Below are positions 20,709 through 32,130 of a stretch of DNA of 64,000 nt, piece by piece. Numbering within the stretch: the stretch's first letter is position 1; each line of letters begins with the position of its first letter. The notes beneath the pieces are model-generated. The model searched no databases and was not told the DNA's origin. It worked only from the letters and a program-made list of their open reading frames with translations. The DNA comes from Impatiens glandulifera (lineage: Eukaryota > Streptophyta > Magnoliopsida > Ericales > Balsaminaceae): the NCBI RefSeq assembly GCF_907164915.1, contig NW_025919514.1, forward strand, positions 372,001-436,000. The letters are read 5' to 3'. Made by a program: the position numbers and the translations under genes.

Positions 20709-22408
20709 CCCCTCTTAACACCCTAGAAAAGGACATTCTTGAACCTTCTACCTTCTCTCTCTTTTACTTTTCTTTTTTCATTCTTTCGTGCCCTAGGCTA
20801 CTTTTCTTTCTCTAAAAAAGAAAACAATCTGCCCACGTTTAAAAAAAAAATACCTAAGCAAGAGCACCAACTAAATTTGTTGAGTCACAAGTCTCTTGTT
20901 TAGGGTTTTCATTTTTTTTGCAAGTATCTAAAGAGCAACCCATTTTGTAAGCTATTTTCCTTTCTTTTATTTCTTTAAATTTAAATTTGAATTTCTCTTT
21001 AATTTGAATTTTTACTTTCTTTGTACTTCATATTTTGCATGATTTTCTTTAAATTTATTGTTTTGATAGGCGTTTAGGTTTTATTTTATGTACCTTAATC
21101 ATGTAAATAAGTAGAATAGAAGTAACATGTAAATAAATATAAATGAAAACAAAAAAAAGTTTTCAAGAACACTACAAAATAAAAAATGTAAAATATGCCT
21201 CATTTGGTATAGTTTATTTATTTTTTAATTAGATCTAAGGTTTTCTATTTATATAAATGTTTAATTATATTATAACAATGTTTCTGAAAATTTTTATGTT
21301 AATTGATCCATTTGGATCAACAAATAAGTGTTTAGCTAGGTTTAGGTAAAAAAAAATGGAAAAACAGCAAGTTATTCTTCATAACGACGCTTTTTCTTCA
21401 GCCTTCCAGTACTTCTTTAAGGGTCCCGACGCTCTCCAGGTGACGCTTGCTCTGCTGAAGCAGGATACTGACGCTTCGTAGGCGACGCTCTCTGCATTCT
21501 TCAACTTGTTTTTGATTTTTTTTTATATTATTTTTTAGGTTTTTTTACTGCAATTTAGATTTAGGATTATTTTTGTTGACTTTTTATTTTTATTTTTTTT
21601 AGTTAAAGTTTGTGGCTTATTTGATCCTAGGTTAGAATGATATTTTAAAATCAAATTTTTAATTAAAATTAAACTTAGCCCTAACTAGACATAGGATTAT
21701 TTTTTTTAATGAGTTCTATTGAACTAATTTTTTATAAAACTAAAAAAAAAAGAGTTAGATCCTTTATATAATTCTCTTCAATAAATTTCTTAAAAATCAA
21801 TCTAGACTTAGACTAATTAAAATTTTGATCAATAAATTGCATAGTCTTGATTTTTTATAATAACTTTATGTGAGGATTATATTCTTAAGTTTTCTTGTAT
21901 CTTTGTTTATTCATTTGATTTGATTTTATTTTATCATTTATCTTGAATTCAAACCCTCTAAATGTTTAAAATGGAAAAATTCTAAAATGTAAAGAGCAAG
22001 AAATTTGATAAAATGCTAAAATTAATTAGTAGAGACCTTAGGGGCGTTGTGGGACATAGCATCTAAAAAACTCTTTCCCACACGTAACCAAATGCCGAAC
22101 TCACTTCTCTTAATTTCCTAATTTTTGAAATTAGATGGCGACTCTCTAGTCGTGAGGATTAATTAAAATTGAAAAAGTTAAAGTAGGCCTATGACATACT
22201 TTCCATTAAAAAACTCTCAATCTCTCCCAAATTCGCGGGAAGGTAAGATATGGAGTTGTCTACAAAGCCTCATTTTTAAAACTTAAAATTTTCAAAATTT
22301 AAAATTAATAATACTCAAGTTTTCAAAATAAAATTTTTAAAGAGCGTCCCAGAATTTTCAAACTACTCTATCAAATTTTTTTTTTTTAAAAATATCGATC
22401 ACAATAAT

Positions 22409-22693
22409 GATATTTATGAATTCATGAAACCAATGTGTGAAATGCTTCTGTATATACATCATAATACAACCTCTCCTCCTGAAAAATTAAGGTTTGCTAA
22501 GTTATGCTTTGACGCCTTGAAATACAAAAGGCTTCCACACCTAAAAGTCTCCAAAGTAGAGAAGAGTTAGGAATGTGGAGTCTTTGTACTTACGTATCTA
22601 GAGTATCTTACTACTGACCTAGGTGTATCACTTGTCACCTCAAAAAGAATGTCTTTTTGGAGAAATAAGTGGGAAGTAAGGCTATTCCACTAA
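22409..22693 (+). pseudogene. C-terminal fragment of an Ulp1-type cysteine protease
   Basis: Ulp1/SENP peptidases (C48) process or remove SUMO. The frame reads DIYEFMKPMCEMLL, then ECGVFVLTYLEYLT and MSFWRNKWEVRLFH before a stop. The block around ECGVF carries the catalytic Cys, and the FWRNKW ending is typical of the plant transposon-borne versions. An in-frame TAG at 22568-22570 sits two codons before that Cys, where Gly is expected. The His and Asp/Asn catalytic residues would be upstream and were removed by the gypsy insertion. It lacks any start. Confidence 0.75.
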
Positions 22694-24119
22694 ATTCTAG
22701 AACCTTAGGTGATGTAATGTTAATATTTCTGGAGAAAGAAGTGAACATGTATTATTTATTCTGTAATCCCATGGTGGTGTAATGTTATCATTTATTGTTG
22801 ATGCAATGTTAATATTAATTGAGGATTTGAGTCACTTCATATTGTGTATGTGTAATAGATACTCTACCTCTATTTATAAAGACATAAAAAGTGTAAAAGA
22901 ATAAAGGATATGGTATGATTTTAAGTCATACTTTGAAACATAATCACATAAAAATGCACTTTAAATTTGCGATTGAGCGAGACGCGACCGAGCGAGACAA
23001 TAACCATTCTTCTTGTTATTTCATTCTCCAGCCTTCTTTCTAATAATAACACATTTTATTTAAATATATTAATGTTATCATATGGTGATTGGATCCATCT
23101 GGAGGCTGCAATACATGAAGAATACACATATGAACTCAAATAAAAGGACAAAGGGATGCATCTTTGGGTTATAACGACCGAATTGAGTCACTTCCAGACT
23201 GAAATGCAGTAACGAAGGATACTAAATTGAGTATAATTTCAATGTTAAGTATCTTGTTTTCCTGCACTTCAGCCTGAAAGATACTTTCAATGTTTGGTCG
23301 CGTTAGGTATTGGCATGCTCGTTAAGCAACGAAACTTTACGACTAAATTGAGTATAATTTCAATGTTAAGTATCCTAATATTCCTGCAATACAGTCAAGA
23401 CTTAATTGTGATTGTCTCAGTTCAAGACTGAATTGCAAGAAGGAAGTACACTTAACAATATGAAGAAAAATACTTTCAAGTGAACACCTTCATTTCATGT
23501 ATGCATTATAAATAAATTAGCCTCAATTTATAATACATAAAAAGTGTAACATAACTTTAAATTTTAATTTTAACTATTTTAAATTTAAATTTTAAAAACA
23601 ACCATACAATTAAAGTCATGCAATTTTTCATCTTCAATGGTTGATCGCGTTACGCAACGGCAAGCACGTTATGCAACGACATGCACTTTACGCAACGACA
23701 AGCTCGTGAAAATTATAAGAGTTCATATATAAATTATCCAATATTAGCCATTTCACTCGTTGCTTATTTGGAAATTAGGCATTTCACTCGCTGCTTATTT
23801 GGAAATTAGGCATTTCACTCGTTGATCATATGGAAATTATAATAGTCCATATAGAAATTAGCCGCAAAACTTCCCCCATTTTCTCTCTCACATATTCTTA
23901 TATTAATAGATTGACCAACATAAGGCAACTGTGTATGGGAGGGAGGACAATTATACCATAAGAAAATCACATGTTACAATCAATGTATTCACAATCAATA
24001 AAAGAATAGATAATTAATCAATAATCACTATAGAAAATCACAAATTCAATTTCATGCTAAAGGCTCATACTGCTGAGATGATGTCTCATATTGAGATGAT
24101 GTCTCATGTTGAGATGATG
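22694..24119. other. Non-coding interior of the MULE between converging genes
   Basis: AT-rich with local repeats. A block of about 34 bp (ACTAAATTGAGTATAATTTC) occurs at 23220 and 23342. Three tandem 31-bp units (ATTTCACTCGTTGCTTATTT) start at 23750, 23781 and 23812. Short runs such as CGTTACGCAAC near 23650 echo the palindromic repeats at 26794. At 24075-24125 an 18-bp unit GAGATGATGTCTCATATT repeats. No ORF is supported. Confidence 0.6.
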
Positions 24120-26110
24120 ATGCTCTTGCAGTATATGATGCATGCATCACACCTTTGCATGTTGCCCTATTATGACATTAACCACCACATGAGATGCATC
24201 GTTTTCGAATCTTACAGACCTCATATTGGGATGACCAACACTTTGTTATTGCCCGTCTTTTCCTAACAGGTGGTTTTAGAAAGACGCATTGTCTAATAAT
24301 TTCGGAAATATCTCAATCGTCTTCATCACAAACAGAATAACATGTCTCTGCATATGCATTCAACCACGATTTAGTTGAGTAATAACTGTGCGCAATATGA
24401 AAATAGAAGGATTCAACATGTGTGCAATTGGTTAGATAAATTCAGTCTTTAAGTTGAGTAATACCATGAGCATAAGTCATAAGCAACAAAATTTTGGTGA
24501 CGGGCTGCAGTTAGAGCATGCGTATAAGGAGGACCGGATACTTCAAATAACCTATAACTGCAGGTCCTGTCTGTGAAATTGACATTAAAATGGGATTAAC
24601 TGTCATGCACATAAAACTCGAATCGGTTAAGCGCGGAGATGTTATAGAATATGGCCTTCTCAAATTGCTCACGTATTAACTTTTCATAATTTGGAGATAA
24701 ACGTTCTTGGTGGTTTGACGTTTTTTCTTCTATCATGAAAATATTGTTGTGTTGTGTATCTTAAATAATCAACCAAAGTTATAATGGGATACTTTCTGGC
24801 ATTCCTACTCTAACTATTAAAGCTCTCAGCGTAATTTCTTATGAGTTGATTGTATCGTTTACCGAGGAAAATGCATGACTTCATCTTTGGAACTCAATTT
24901 CTTCCAAAATAGGTAGCAATACTGTGGTCCTTAACCCCAATCCTATCAAAATGTCGATTAAAATTGGAGACTATGTACACACGAGAAGCCAAATCATACT
25001 CCGCGTGGTAGTTATCAGTTTTGAATTTGGCCATAATATTCATCTTTATGTGATATGTGCATGCACCGTGGTCTGTTTTTGGAAAAACTGTAGACAATGC
25101 ATTGGCTGTGTTTGGTGTCTATCGGATACGAAGACGAGTTCATCGACTAATCTAATTGCATCTTTAAGTTTTTGCATGAAATAAGTCCAGAGTTATTATT
25201 CTCTAAATCAACGACGCCAAATGCAATAGGTTATAGTTTCTCACTGGCATCCAAAGTTATCGCTACAGATAGCTGACCTCTAACCTTGTGCTTAAGAAAA
25301 CTAGCATCAACACACAATACATGACGACAACATGTTTTAAAACCCCTAATTGAGACGCCTAGGGACATGAAAATATAACTGAAGTGACCAAGCTCATCTG
25401 TCTGGATGTCTGTTATGGTACCCATATTATTCTTCTCCAACATGTACAAATATGATGGCAATTTACCATATGAATCCTCTACAGTTCCTCCCACTTCCAT
25501 TAAGGCATTTTCCCTGGACCTCCAAGACTTATTATAAGTCATATTTATCCCATAACTTGTATGCATATCTTCAATTATTTTCTTAGGCATATAATTATGG
25601 TGATGGTCCATTTACTTACTCTTCATGCACTCCCCAATAACCCATTATGGTGTTTGCATTTTTTCTCTTGCCTCGTCATAATTGAGCATGCATTATGTTG
25701 GTCGAATTTTCAAATATCAAACATCTCCGAGAATTTACATTTTTACAGCACGCAATCTCCATTTACATTTCTCATCCACATATTTCACATACCAAAGTTT
25801 TTTTCTTGACTTCTCCACTTTGAATTCAAAATAATTAGTTATCGCATATTTATATAACCTTAATTGAAGTTCTTTTTATTCTTGAACAACACACCGACTT
25901 CTAATACAATTTCTCTACTTAATGCAATCCCAAATGATCGGTCTGTCGTAGGTATTGATGATATGTCTATCATAGGTATAGATGATCGGTTTGTCGAAGG
26001 TGTGGACATTGATGATCGCTCAGTCATATGAATTGATGATCGTTGAGGCGTGGGTTCAATTGCTAGTGCGAAACTAGTAGTAGTAAGCCAGTCACTAACC
26101 CGTCCATTAT
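24120..26110 (-). pseudogene. MuDR-type MULE transposase, broken
   Basis: A DDE transposase that cuts and pastes the MULE. Read leftward it has all family domains in order. The DNA-binding domain is near 25950-25700 (SREIVLEVGVLFKNKK, then YVKYVDEKCKWRLRAVKM). The MULE catalytic domain is 25611-24894 (NKSWRSRENAL, LCVDASFLKHKVRGQL with the first Asp, then DHGACTYHIKMNI). A SWIM finger lies near 24570-24510 (TCSYRLFEVSGPPYTHA), and a C-terminal knuckle near 24201-24155 (RCISCGG then CHNRATCK). At least three frameshifts and several stops are present. In the SWIM motif two expected Cys are Tyr. It is beyond use. Confidence 0.85.
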
Positions 26111-27371
26111 GATGGAAAGATGAGTTTTCTTCTCCTACATCATTTTGACTTTCAAAGACACCATGCTAAAACATATCTTCTCTTTCTTCTCCTATTATAG
26201 TTTTTTGAGTTGGGTTAGTAAATATTGGTAGTATACTTTCTTGAGTTGGGTATGTAAGTATTTGTATCTTTTCTTGAGTAAGTGGTGACTTCTCTAATAT
26301 AGAGATACATAGTGGTGATACAATGCGATCCAAATCAATCGTGATAAATAGGTGCCCACATCCTTATCTTGATCAATAACAACAAGGGGAGAATTTTGCA
26401 TATCCGGAACATTATACTTGACTTGAAGCACTAAATCATATATATATTTGTCCACGTTAAGAGTATCATAGATGATATCAACTAATTCAGCAAATGTAAT
26501 ATTTTAGGGGTAAATCCAACGTTTTGCATGAATTTGCATCAAAAGACATAAAACATCATCAATTTTCCACTCTCAATTATGCAAAAAAAATACTTCAGCA
26601 ACTGCAATTAAAAACAGATAATGGCTAAATAATATTATCGCATAAGGCGAGAATCACGTTAGGAGTATAAATAATTATATCAACTTTGGTCGATCGTGTA
26701 ACATTTCAACTACTATCGAGTTACGTGATCGCATCAAGAGATTGCGTCAAGCAACCAAAGTTGGTTGTGTTACATGATAGAAGTTAAAACTATGTTACGC
26801 GATCACGTAACGCGATAGAAGTTGAAACTTTGTTACGCAATCGCGTAACGCGATAGAAGTTAAAACTTTGTTAAGGGGACGCGTAACGCGATAGAAGTTG
26901 AAACTTTATTATGCGATCGCATAAAACGACCAAAGTATACTAATGCTATCTCAAGAACTACAATTATACCATTTTTTAGGAAACAAAAAACTATACCATT
27001 TCTCGGGAAGAAAACAACTATACAAATTATATCAAGAAATAAACAACTATACCATTTCTCAGGAAACAAGCAACTATACAAATTATATTAAGAAACAAAC
27101 AACTATGCCAGTCATCCTTGTTGAATTTCGGACGTTGGTTGTCTTCACCGTTGTGTGTCGTTCACTGTTCTCCGCTTAGGGTTTAAAGTGAAGGAGGAGA
27201 AGACCGAGAAAAGAGAGAACGGGGAAGAAAAAATGAAAAAATGGGAGAAATAATAATAAATATTAAGGCATTCTAGACTTTTACAGGCCTTCTCATCGCA
27301 TCATGCGACTGCATGCTTCGCATGACGCAAAGGGGTATTTTCGTCCGAAAAGGTCATTATTGCAATGTTGA
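26111..27371 (-). other. 5' region of the MULE transposase gene
   Basis: No domain could be recognised upstream of the DNA-binding segment. The left part (25930-26050) repeats TTGATGATCG-type units. Near 27175-27240 the minus strand is CT-rich around AAACCCTAAGCGG, as in many MULE 5' leaders. The remainder is AT-rich; it may hold degraded N-terminal coding sequence or introns. Confidence 0.45.
26776..26930. repeat. 38-bp tandem repeats with palindromic core
   Basis: GATAGAAGTT recurs at 26776, 26814, 26852 and 26890, spacing 38 bp. Between them lie GTTACGCGATCACGTAAC (26794) and GTTACGCAATCGCGTAAC (26832), each one change from the perfect palindrome GTTACGCGATCGCGTAAC. The third and fourth copies are more diverged. 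The CpG-rich core stands out in AT-rich surroundings. Confidence 0.9.
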
Positions 27372-27429
27372 GGTGAGGGTTATTTCCCCAAAAGTGCCCA
27401 ATATTAGGGTCATTTCGTAAAATTTCCCC
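27372..27429 (-). other. Probable right terminal sequence of the MULE
   Basis: On the minus strand the edge reads GGGGAAATTTTACGAAATGA, then GGGCACTTTTGGGGAAATAA, a repetitive terminus of the kind seen in MULE inverted repeats. GGTATTTTCGTCCG lies just inside. The partner repeat is off-window, so neither the inverted repeat nor the 9-bp duplication can be tested. Confidence 0.5.
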
Positions 27430-27578
27430 TCATATTTCTTTGTCAATGTGTGTATCTTCCTTTGCCTCTTAGTTGTAAACCTAATAAACTTAGTTGTCAT
27501 AAGGGTGACATGTCAAGGAATCGTCCAAGTTCAATGAATCTGGCAAGAGCAATCTTTCCAATATTTTATTCTATATTT

Positions 27579-27855
27579 TGTGAGTTTAAGTATTGATTGT
27601 CAGTAAATTGAGAGTTGTTGGACTTTATTGTCTTTTATGAAATTAGGGCTTATTTAATTATTAGTGGGATTGGGCTTGTATGTATAAGTAATTTAGGGTT
27701 TTAGGCTAATTACTCCTTTATAAGGGTTGTTTGTAAATTTTATATACAACACTGAAGACTCTTAAGACTTTTTCTCTTTAACATATTATTGTTTATTTTC
27801 TAGAGTTTCATTTCTTCATAATTGTTCTCAAAAGATACGATAGTTAGAGCCAACA
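27579..27855 (+). repeat. 5' LTR of element C (277 bp)
   Basis: Starts TGTGAGTTTAAG, ends GAGCCAACA, and is followed 2 bp later by the primer site. It contains AATTTAGGGTTTTAGGC and a TTTATAAGG box near 27717. The same sequence recurs at 30937. Confidence 0.85.
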
Positions 27856-27857
27856 TT

Positions 27858-27869
27858 TGGTATCAGAGC
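27858..27869 (+). other. Primer-binding site of element C
   Basis: TGGTATCAGAGC, complementary to the initiator tRNA-Met 3' end, sits 2 bp after the LTR. Confidence 0.95.
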
Positions 27870-27888
27870 ATATCTAAAGTACATATCG

Positions 27889-28780
27889 TTGACAAGATCA
27901 TCTAGAGATGCGGCGAAAATGAAGATCGAAAGAGAAGGGAATGTGACACTCTCATATCCGTTACTCATGAAGAGTAACTACTTAGTATGGGCGTTGAAGA
28001 TGCAGATAAACTTACAAGCACATGGAGTGTGGGAAGGCGTGACGCTCGACGAGGTGGACGAACGAAATGATAGAATGGATCTCGCTGTCAACTATCAAGC
28101 ACTCCTGGAGGATGAACTTCTCATGGTGGCTGAGAAGAATTCTGCCAAGCTAGTGTGGGAGACGCTAAAAACAATGATGTTGGAGTGAAGAGAATTAAGG
28201 AGGAAAAAATGCAAACCTTGAAGACTCAATTCAAGACGATTCGCATGAAGAATGGGGAATCAGTGGATGATTTCTCCATGAAATTGACATCTATCGTGAC
28301 TGGTATCCCCTTGTTCGGAGAGGAGGTGGAGGATATCTCCTTCGTCAAAAGGTTCCTTAGAGTCGTACCACAAAAATACATACAAATCGTTACCGCGATC
28401 TACCAATTTGATGACCTCAAAAATATGATCGTCGAAGAGATTGTCGATCGTCTTAAAGTCCACAAGGAGAGACTTCATGGATACGGAGACCGAGAGGAGG
28501 AACACCTATTCCTCACGCATGATGAATAAATGTCACGAATGAAGAAAAATGGTGAAGCCAATTTTTCTTTTGGATCGTCGAGTCGAGGCGGCAATAGTGG
28601 AGTTAACCAAGGTCTTGGCAAAGGAAAAGGTCAAGGGTGAGGTCGTGCATAAATCTTACCTCGACAAGAAGACACCAAGCCCCGTAAAGTCAAGTGCACA
28701 ATGAAGTGTTATGCTTGTCAAAAGTATGGTCACTACGCGTCGAAGTGTCCTAACAAATTGTCTGATGATGAGGCAAATCT
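27889..28780 (+). pseudogene. Gag of element C
   Basis: A copia gag in two frames. The first has SNYLVWALKMQINLQAHGVW and a helical region ending KLVWETLK. After a frameshift near 28180 the second continues MQTLKTQFKTIRMKNGESVD, then FVKRFLRVVPQKY and MIVEEIVDRLKVHKERL. A zinc knuckle C-x2-C-x4-H-x4-C follows (CYACQKYGHYASKC, near 28710-28755). A nearby direct copy of the CYACQKY segment (28790) hints at a short duplication. It forms the particle and binds RNA in intact elements; this copy is broken. Confidence 0.8.
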
Positions 28781-29059
28781 CACTAGCTTCTATGCTTGTC
28801 AAAAGTACTAGACACCAATATATGTTTGTTGAGGGAGTGATGAATACCTTACCTGCATACAATGAGACAAACCTCACTAGTTTCTATAACGTGGAGTTAG
28901 TATTAATGTTTAATGTGGGAGTGACGAATGATTTGCTTATAGATGAGGAGACAAACCTTGAAGAGTTCGTGCAAGAATCGTCCAAGGAGGAACTAGAGGT
29001 GGGTTTCATAATGAAGATAAAACCATAGAGAAACTCATCGCAAGTGGCGATTAATATAA

Positions 29060-29270
29060 TCACACGAAGGTGTGGTACCTTGACAATGGAGCAAGCAACC
29101 ATATGACGGGCCATCGAGGGTAGCTCGATGAGTTTGACAAAAAAATCACCAGAAATGTGAAGTTCAAAGACGGAAGCAAAACACACAAGTTTTCTAATCC
29201 AGCTAGCGGGAAAATTTGTGTGAGCAGAGATACTGTGTTTGAAGAGGAGAAGAAGTGAGAGTGGTGCAAC
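29060..29270 (+). pseudogene. Protease fragment of element C joined to the end of integrase
   Basis: VWYLDNGASNHMTGH is a copia protease active site; the motif is usually D-S/T-G and here reads DNG. Within about 30 residues the frame reads SGKICVSRDTVFEE, which is the segment normally found after the integrase core. The gag-pre-integrase and integrase domains between them are gone, so this marks a deletion junction near 29175. Confidence 0.75.
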
Positions 29271-29299
29271 GACAACAACGAGCTCGTACAAAATTTTGT

Positions 29300-30922
29300 G
29301 GAGTTTAGAATCCTACTAGATATTTATTTGGAGGCACCACTAGTAAGGATGGATCTTTATGAATGATTGTTGCTCATGACCGATAAGCCAACAACATATC
29401 ACGAGGTGGAAATTGAAGAGTCATGGAATGAGACCACAAACAAAGAACTCGAGTCTATCAGAATGAACAAGACATGAGAGCTCACCGACTTACCACCCGG
29501 TCACAAGACTATCGAGTTAAAGTGAGTTTTCAAGTTGAAAAGAGACAACGAATGTAACATCCTAAAGTACAAAGTGAGATTGGTAAAGAAAGGCTATGTG
29601 CAGAAGCAAGACATTGACTTTGAGAAGACCGTTGTACCAGTGAAGAAACTTGACATAGTTAGACTAATTCTTGCCATCGCAGCTCACCGTGGATGAGAGA
29701 TTCACCACTTGGATGTCAAATTAGAATTTTTTATGGTGACATCAAAGAATAAGTCTATGTCGCTCAACCTGAAGGCTTCATAATCAAGAATAAAGAGTAC
29801 CAGGTGCACAAGTTATACATGGCTCTATACGGACTACGTTAAGCTCCAAGGGCGTGGAACACTTGCCTCAATAAGAGAATGACGAGTCTCGACTTCGTGA
29901 AGTGTTTTCAAGAGCAGACTGTGTACATGAGAAACCATGGAGAAGAAGTACTCATTATTGGCATATACATCGACGACTTGATCGTGAAAGGATCAAGCAT
30001 CAAGGGTATTTAAAAGTTCAAAAAATAGATGATGAAGAAGTTCAAGATGAGTGATCTCGGGCTACTCTCGTACTATCTTGGTATCGAGGTGGACCAGAAG
30101 AAAGATAGCATTGATGTGAAGTAGGAAGCTTATGCGAAGAAGGTTCTAAAACAATTTGCAATAGAGGATTGCAACTCGAGCATATATCCGATGGAAGCAA
30201 AGTTGCAACTTAGAAAGGATGTGGAAGAAAGCTTAGTGGAACCGAAGGAGTAAGGCGTATCATTGGGTGTCTCATGTACTTGACGCACACTCGATCCGAT
30301 ATCTCTTATGTATATGGAATAGTGAGTCGATACATGGAGCAGCCTACCACTCTATACCAACAAGCAATAAAACACATTATTTGTTACGTGAAGAGAACAA
30401 TTAGCTATAGGATTTAGTTAAGAAGAGGACAAGAAGTTGAAAAATTCGTTGGTTTTACTAATAGTGACCTAGTTGGTGACACATACAATAGATAAAGCAC
30501 TTAAGGGATGGTGTTTTATTTCAACGGGAATTTGTTCACATGGAAATCTCAAAAGCAACGAACTGTTGTTTTATCTTAATGTGAGGCAGAGTTTTTGGTA
30601 GCTACTGCAGCGTCGTGTCAAGGACATTGGTTGAGAAACTTGTTGAGTGAGGTGCTCAGATGCGAGCCGATGTTGATAACCCTTTATGTTGACAACATGT
30701 CCGCAATAACATTATTGAAGAATCCGGTGTTTCATGGATGTAACAAACACACAGACACTCGGTTTCACTTCATCCGTTCATGTGTTGAGAACCAACCGAT
30801 CGTTGTAGATTTTGTAAGCACCATAGAGCAACGTGCATACATTCTCACCAAGGCACTAGTAAAAGTCAAATTCGCGGAGATGCGAGAGTTTATTGGCGTG
30901 AAGAATCTTGAACCAAATCAAG
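29300..30922 (+). pseudogene. RT and RNase H of element C
   Basis: RT blocks WNETTNKELESIRMNKT, LPPGHKTIELK, HHLDVKLEFF, LYMALYGLR and the catalytic YIDD near 29965 are in one main frame with many TAG/TGA codons. YYLGIEVDQKKD then leads into RNase H: AEFLVATAASCQGHWLRNLL, LYVDNMSAITLLKNPVFHG and HTDTRFHFIRSCVENQ, which is open for 119 codons from 30595. Stops occur where Trp or Gln is expected, again suggesting C-to-T/G-to-A decay. Confidence 0.85.
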
Positions 30923-31202
30923 CTTACGGGGGAGATTGTGAGTTTAAGCGTTGACTGTCAATAAATTGAGAGTTGTTGGTCTTAATTGTCATTTATTCAA
31001 TTATGACTTACTTAATTATTAGTGGGCTTGGGCTTGTATGTATAAGTAATTTAGGGTTTCTAAGCCAATTACTCATTTATAAGGGTTGTTTGTAAAGATT
31101 GATATACAATACTGAAGACTATTAATACTTTTCCTCTTTAACATATTATTGTCTATTTTCCAGAGTTTTATTTATTCATAATTGTTCTCAAAAGATCCGA
31201 TA
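30923..31202 (+). repeat. Polypurine tract and truncated 3' LTR of element C
   Basis: CTTACGGGGGAGAT is the plus-strand primer tract; the LTR starts TGTGAGTTTAAG at 30937. It matches the 5' LTR up to GATCCGATA and then diverges, so the last 13 bp of the LTR have been lost. Confidence 0.85.
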
Positions 31203-31556
31203 AATTTCATATCCTAATATACATCGATTCATATCCTAATATACATCGATTTAATGTATAAACCTTAGTTGGGTGATAATTGGGAAAATGGATTGTTTTT
31301 AGTGGGAAGCAACACTTTAATTTAGAGAGATAAGTTGAAGAAGAAGGCGTCCAATACGGAAAACGATGGTTGGTTGCAGACATGGGTGCATAGGATGATG
31401 GCAAGTTCTTAGTCAAGGTGTAACCTTTCCAACATTTTTATATTTCAAACCTCTATGTTAACATCTTCATATCATTTACTCTTATCCAATCCATAACCTG
31501 AATGAGGTAATATTGTATCGTGTTGTTATGTATCAATATTTTGTTGAATCGTGTTG
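31203..31556. other. Non-coding junction with a short direct repeat
   Basis: TCATATCCTAATATACATCG is tandemly duplicated at 31207 and 31231. At 31490-31556 there is a run (AACCTGAATGAGGTAATATT) related to sequence at 35775-35880; both appear to be copies of one dispersed repeat. Confidence 0.6.
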
Positions 31557-32075
31557 ACCCACCACCTTGTCCAGCTCAAGTACTTAGGGTTTAGTTATCC
31601 GATAGTGCATTGCACCATTGTCGATAATTACATTGTATAAATGAATACCAATCTCGATGCACCAAAATTATATACTTTGCGACATAATTTTCATCTAAGA
31701 GGTTTGTAGACTTTATATCTCTATGAATGATGGGAATGGAAACGGACAAATGAATATATGATATAGCATTCGTGGTTTCTAATGCTCTTCTCAAACGATT
31801 TTTCCAAGACATGAGTTGAGAATTGGTCTTAAAGTTTTTAGAATGTATGAGATCATGTAGAGCTCCTTTTGAGATGTACTCATAAACTAATAAGGGCACT
31901 TCGGTCTCCAAACAACATCTCAATAATTTTACTATGTGTCGGTGATGCATTTGCGATAAAATAATCACCTTATTTATGAATTATTCGACTTGGACCTTAT
32001 TCTCACTTGACATGAATTGTTCAACGTGGCCAATTTGCATATTTTTTGACACTTTGACAACGACGATAATTTGTT
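31557..32075 (-). pseudogene. Wall-associated-kinase-like (WAK/WAKL) kinase domain fragment
   Basis: In intact WAKs this is the cytoplasmic Ser/Thr kinase domain. The segment reads [20 protein letters not shown] then [20 protein letters not shown], which is strongly WAK-like. It continues with [15 protein letters not shown], the catalytic loop with its Asp. After a frameshift the DFG motif appears as NFGASRLV, so the metal-binding Asp is Asn. An in-frame stop lies before FINKV (near 31980). Only the middle of the domain is present, with no extracellular part. This is the only trace of a host gene family in the window, and may have been carried or stranded by surrounding transposons. Confidence 0.8.
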
Positions 32076-32130
32076 ATATATCTTTTTTTTAAATAACAGA
32101 AAATATATAAATATACATATGATGTTACAA

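Larger units (their letters stand above)
19759..22403 (+). mobile_element. 3' LTR of gypsy element A (2,645 bp)
   Basis: Starts TGTAGACACTC and ends ATCGATCACA, with the last 0.84 kb matching the partial 5' LTR. It contains a promoter-like TATA box, a 62-bp tandem duplication, and a stretch at 21360-21500 rich in GACGCT motifs. The next base is MULE-derived protein-coding relic, so A is inserted in that older element. A 5-bp duplication (ATAAT follows) cannot be verified because the left flank is off-window. Confidence 0.9.
22409..27429. mobile_element. Right part of an Ulp1-carrying Mutator-like element (MULE)
   Basis: Contains a plus-strand Ulp1-type protease remnant at the left, a minus-strand MuDR-type transposase and a terminal sequence at the right. 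The two genes converge. The left end was cut off by insertion of gypsy element A and lies outside the window. MULEs with captured Ulp1 genes are known in plants. Everything here is a pseudogene. Confidence 0.75.
27579..31202 (+). mobile_element. Element C: small copia retrotransposon lacking integrase
   Basis: Two short LTRs of the same sequence, a tRNA-Met primer site, gag, protease, RT and RNase H in the plus orientation. At about 3.6 kb it is shorter than a full copia element because the integrase is deleted. LTRs begin TGTGAGTTTAAG. The 3' LTR lacks its last dozen bases, so no target duplication can be confirmed. Multiple stops throughout. Confidence 0.85.

Noticed and set aside
24054..24266. 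70-codon plus-strand ORF rich in Met/His
   Set aside because: Opposite the C-terminal knuckle of the MULE transposase, and its start is an 18-bp GATGATGTCTCAT repeat.
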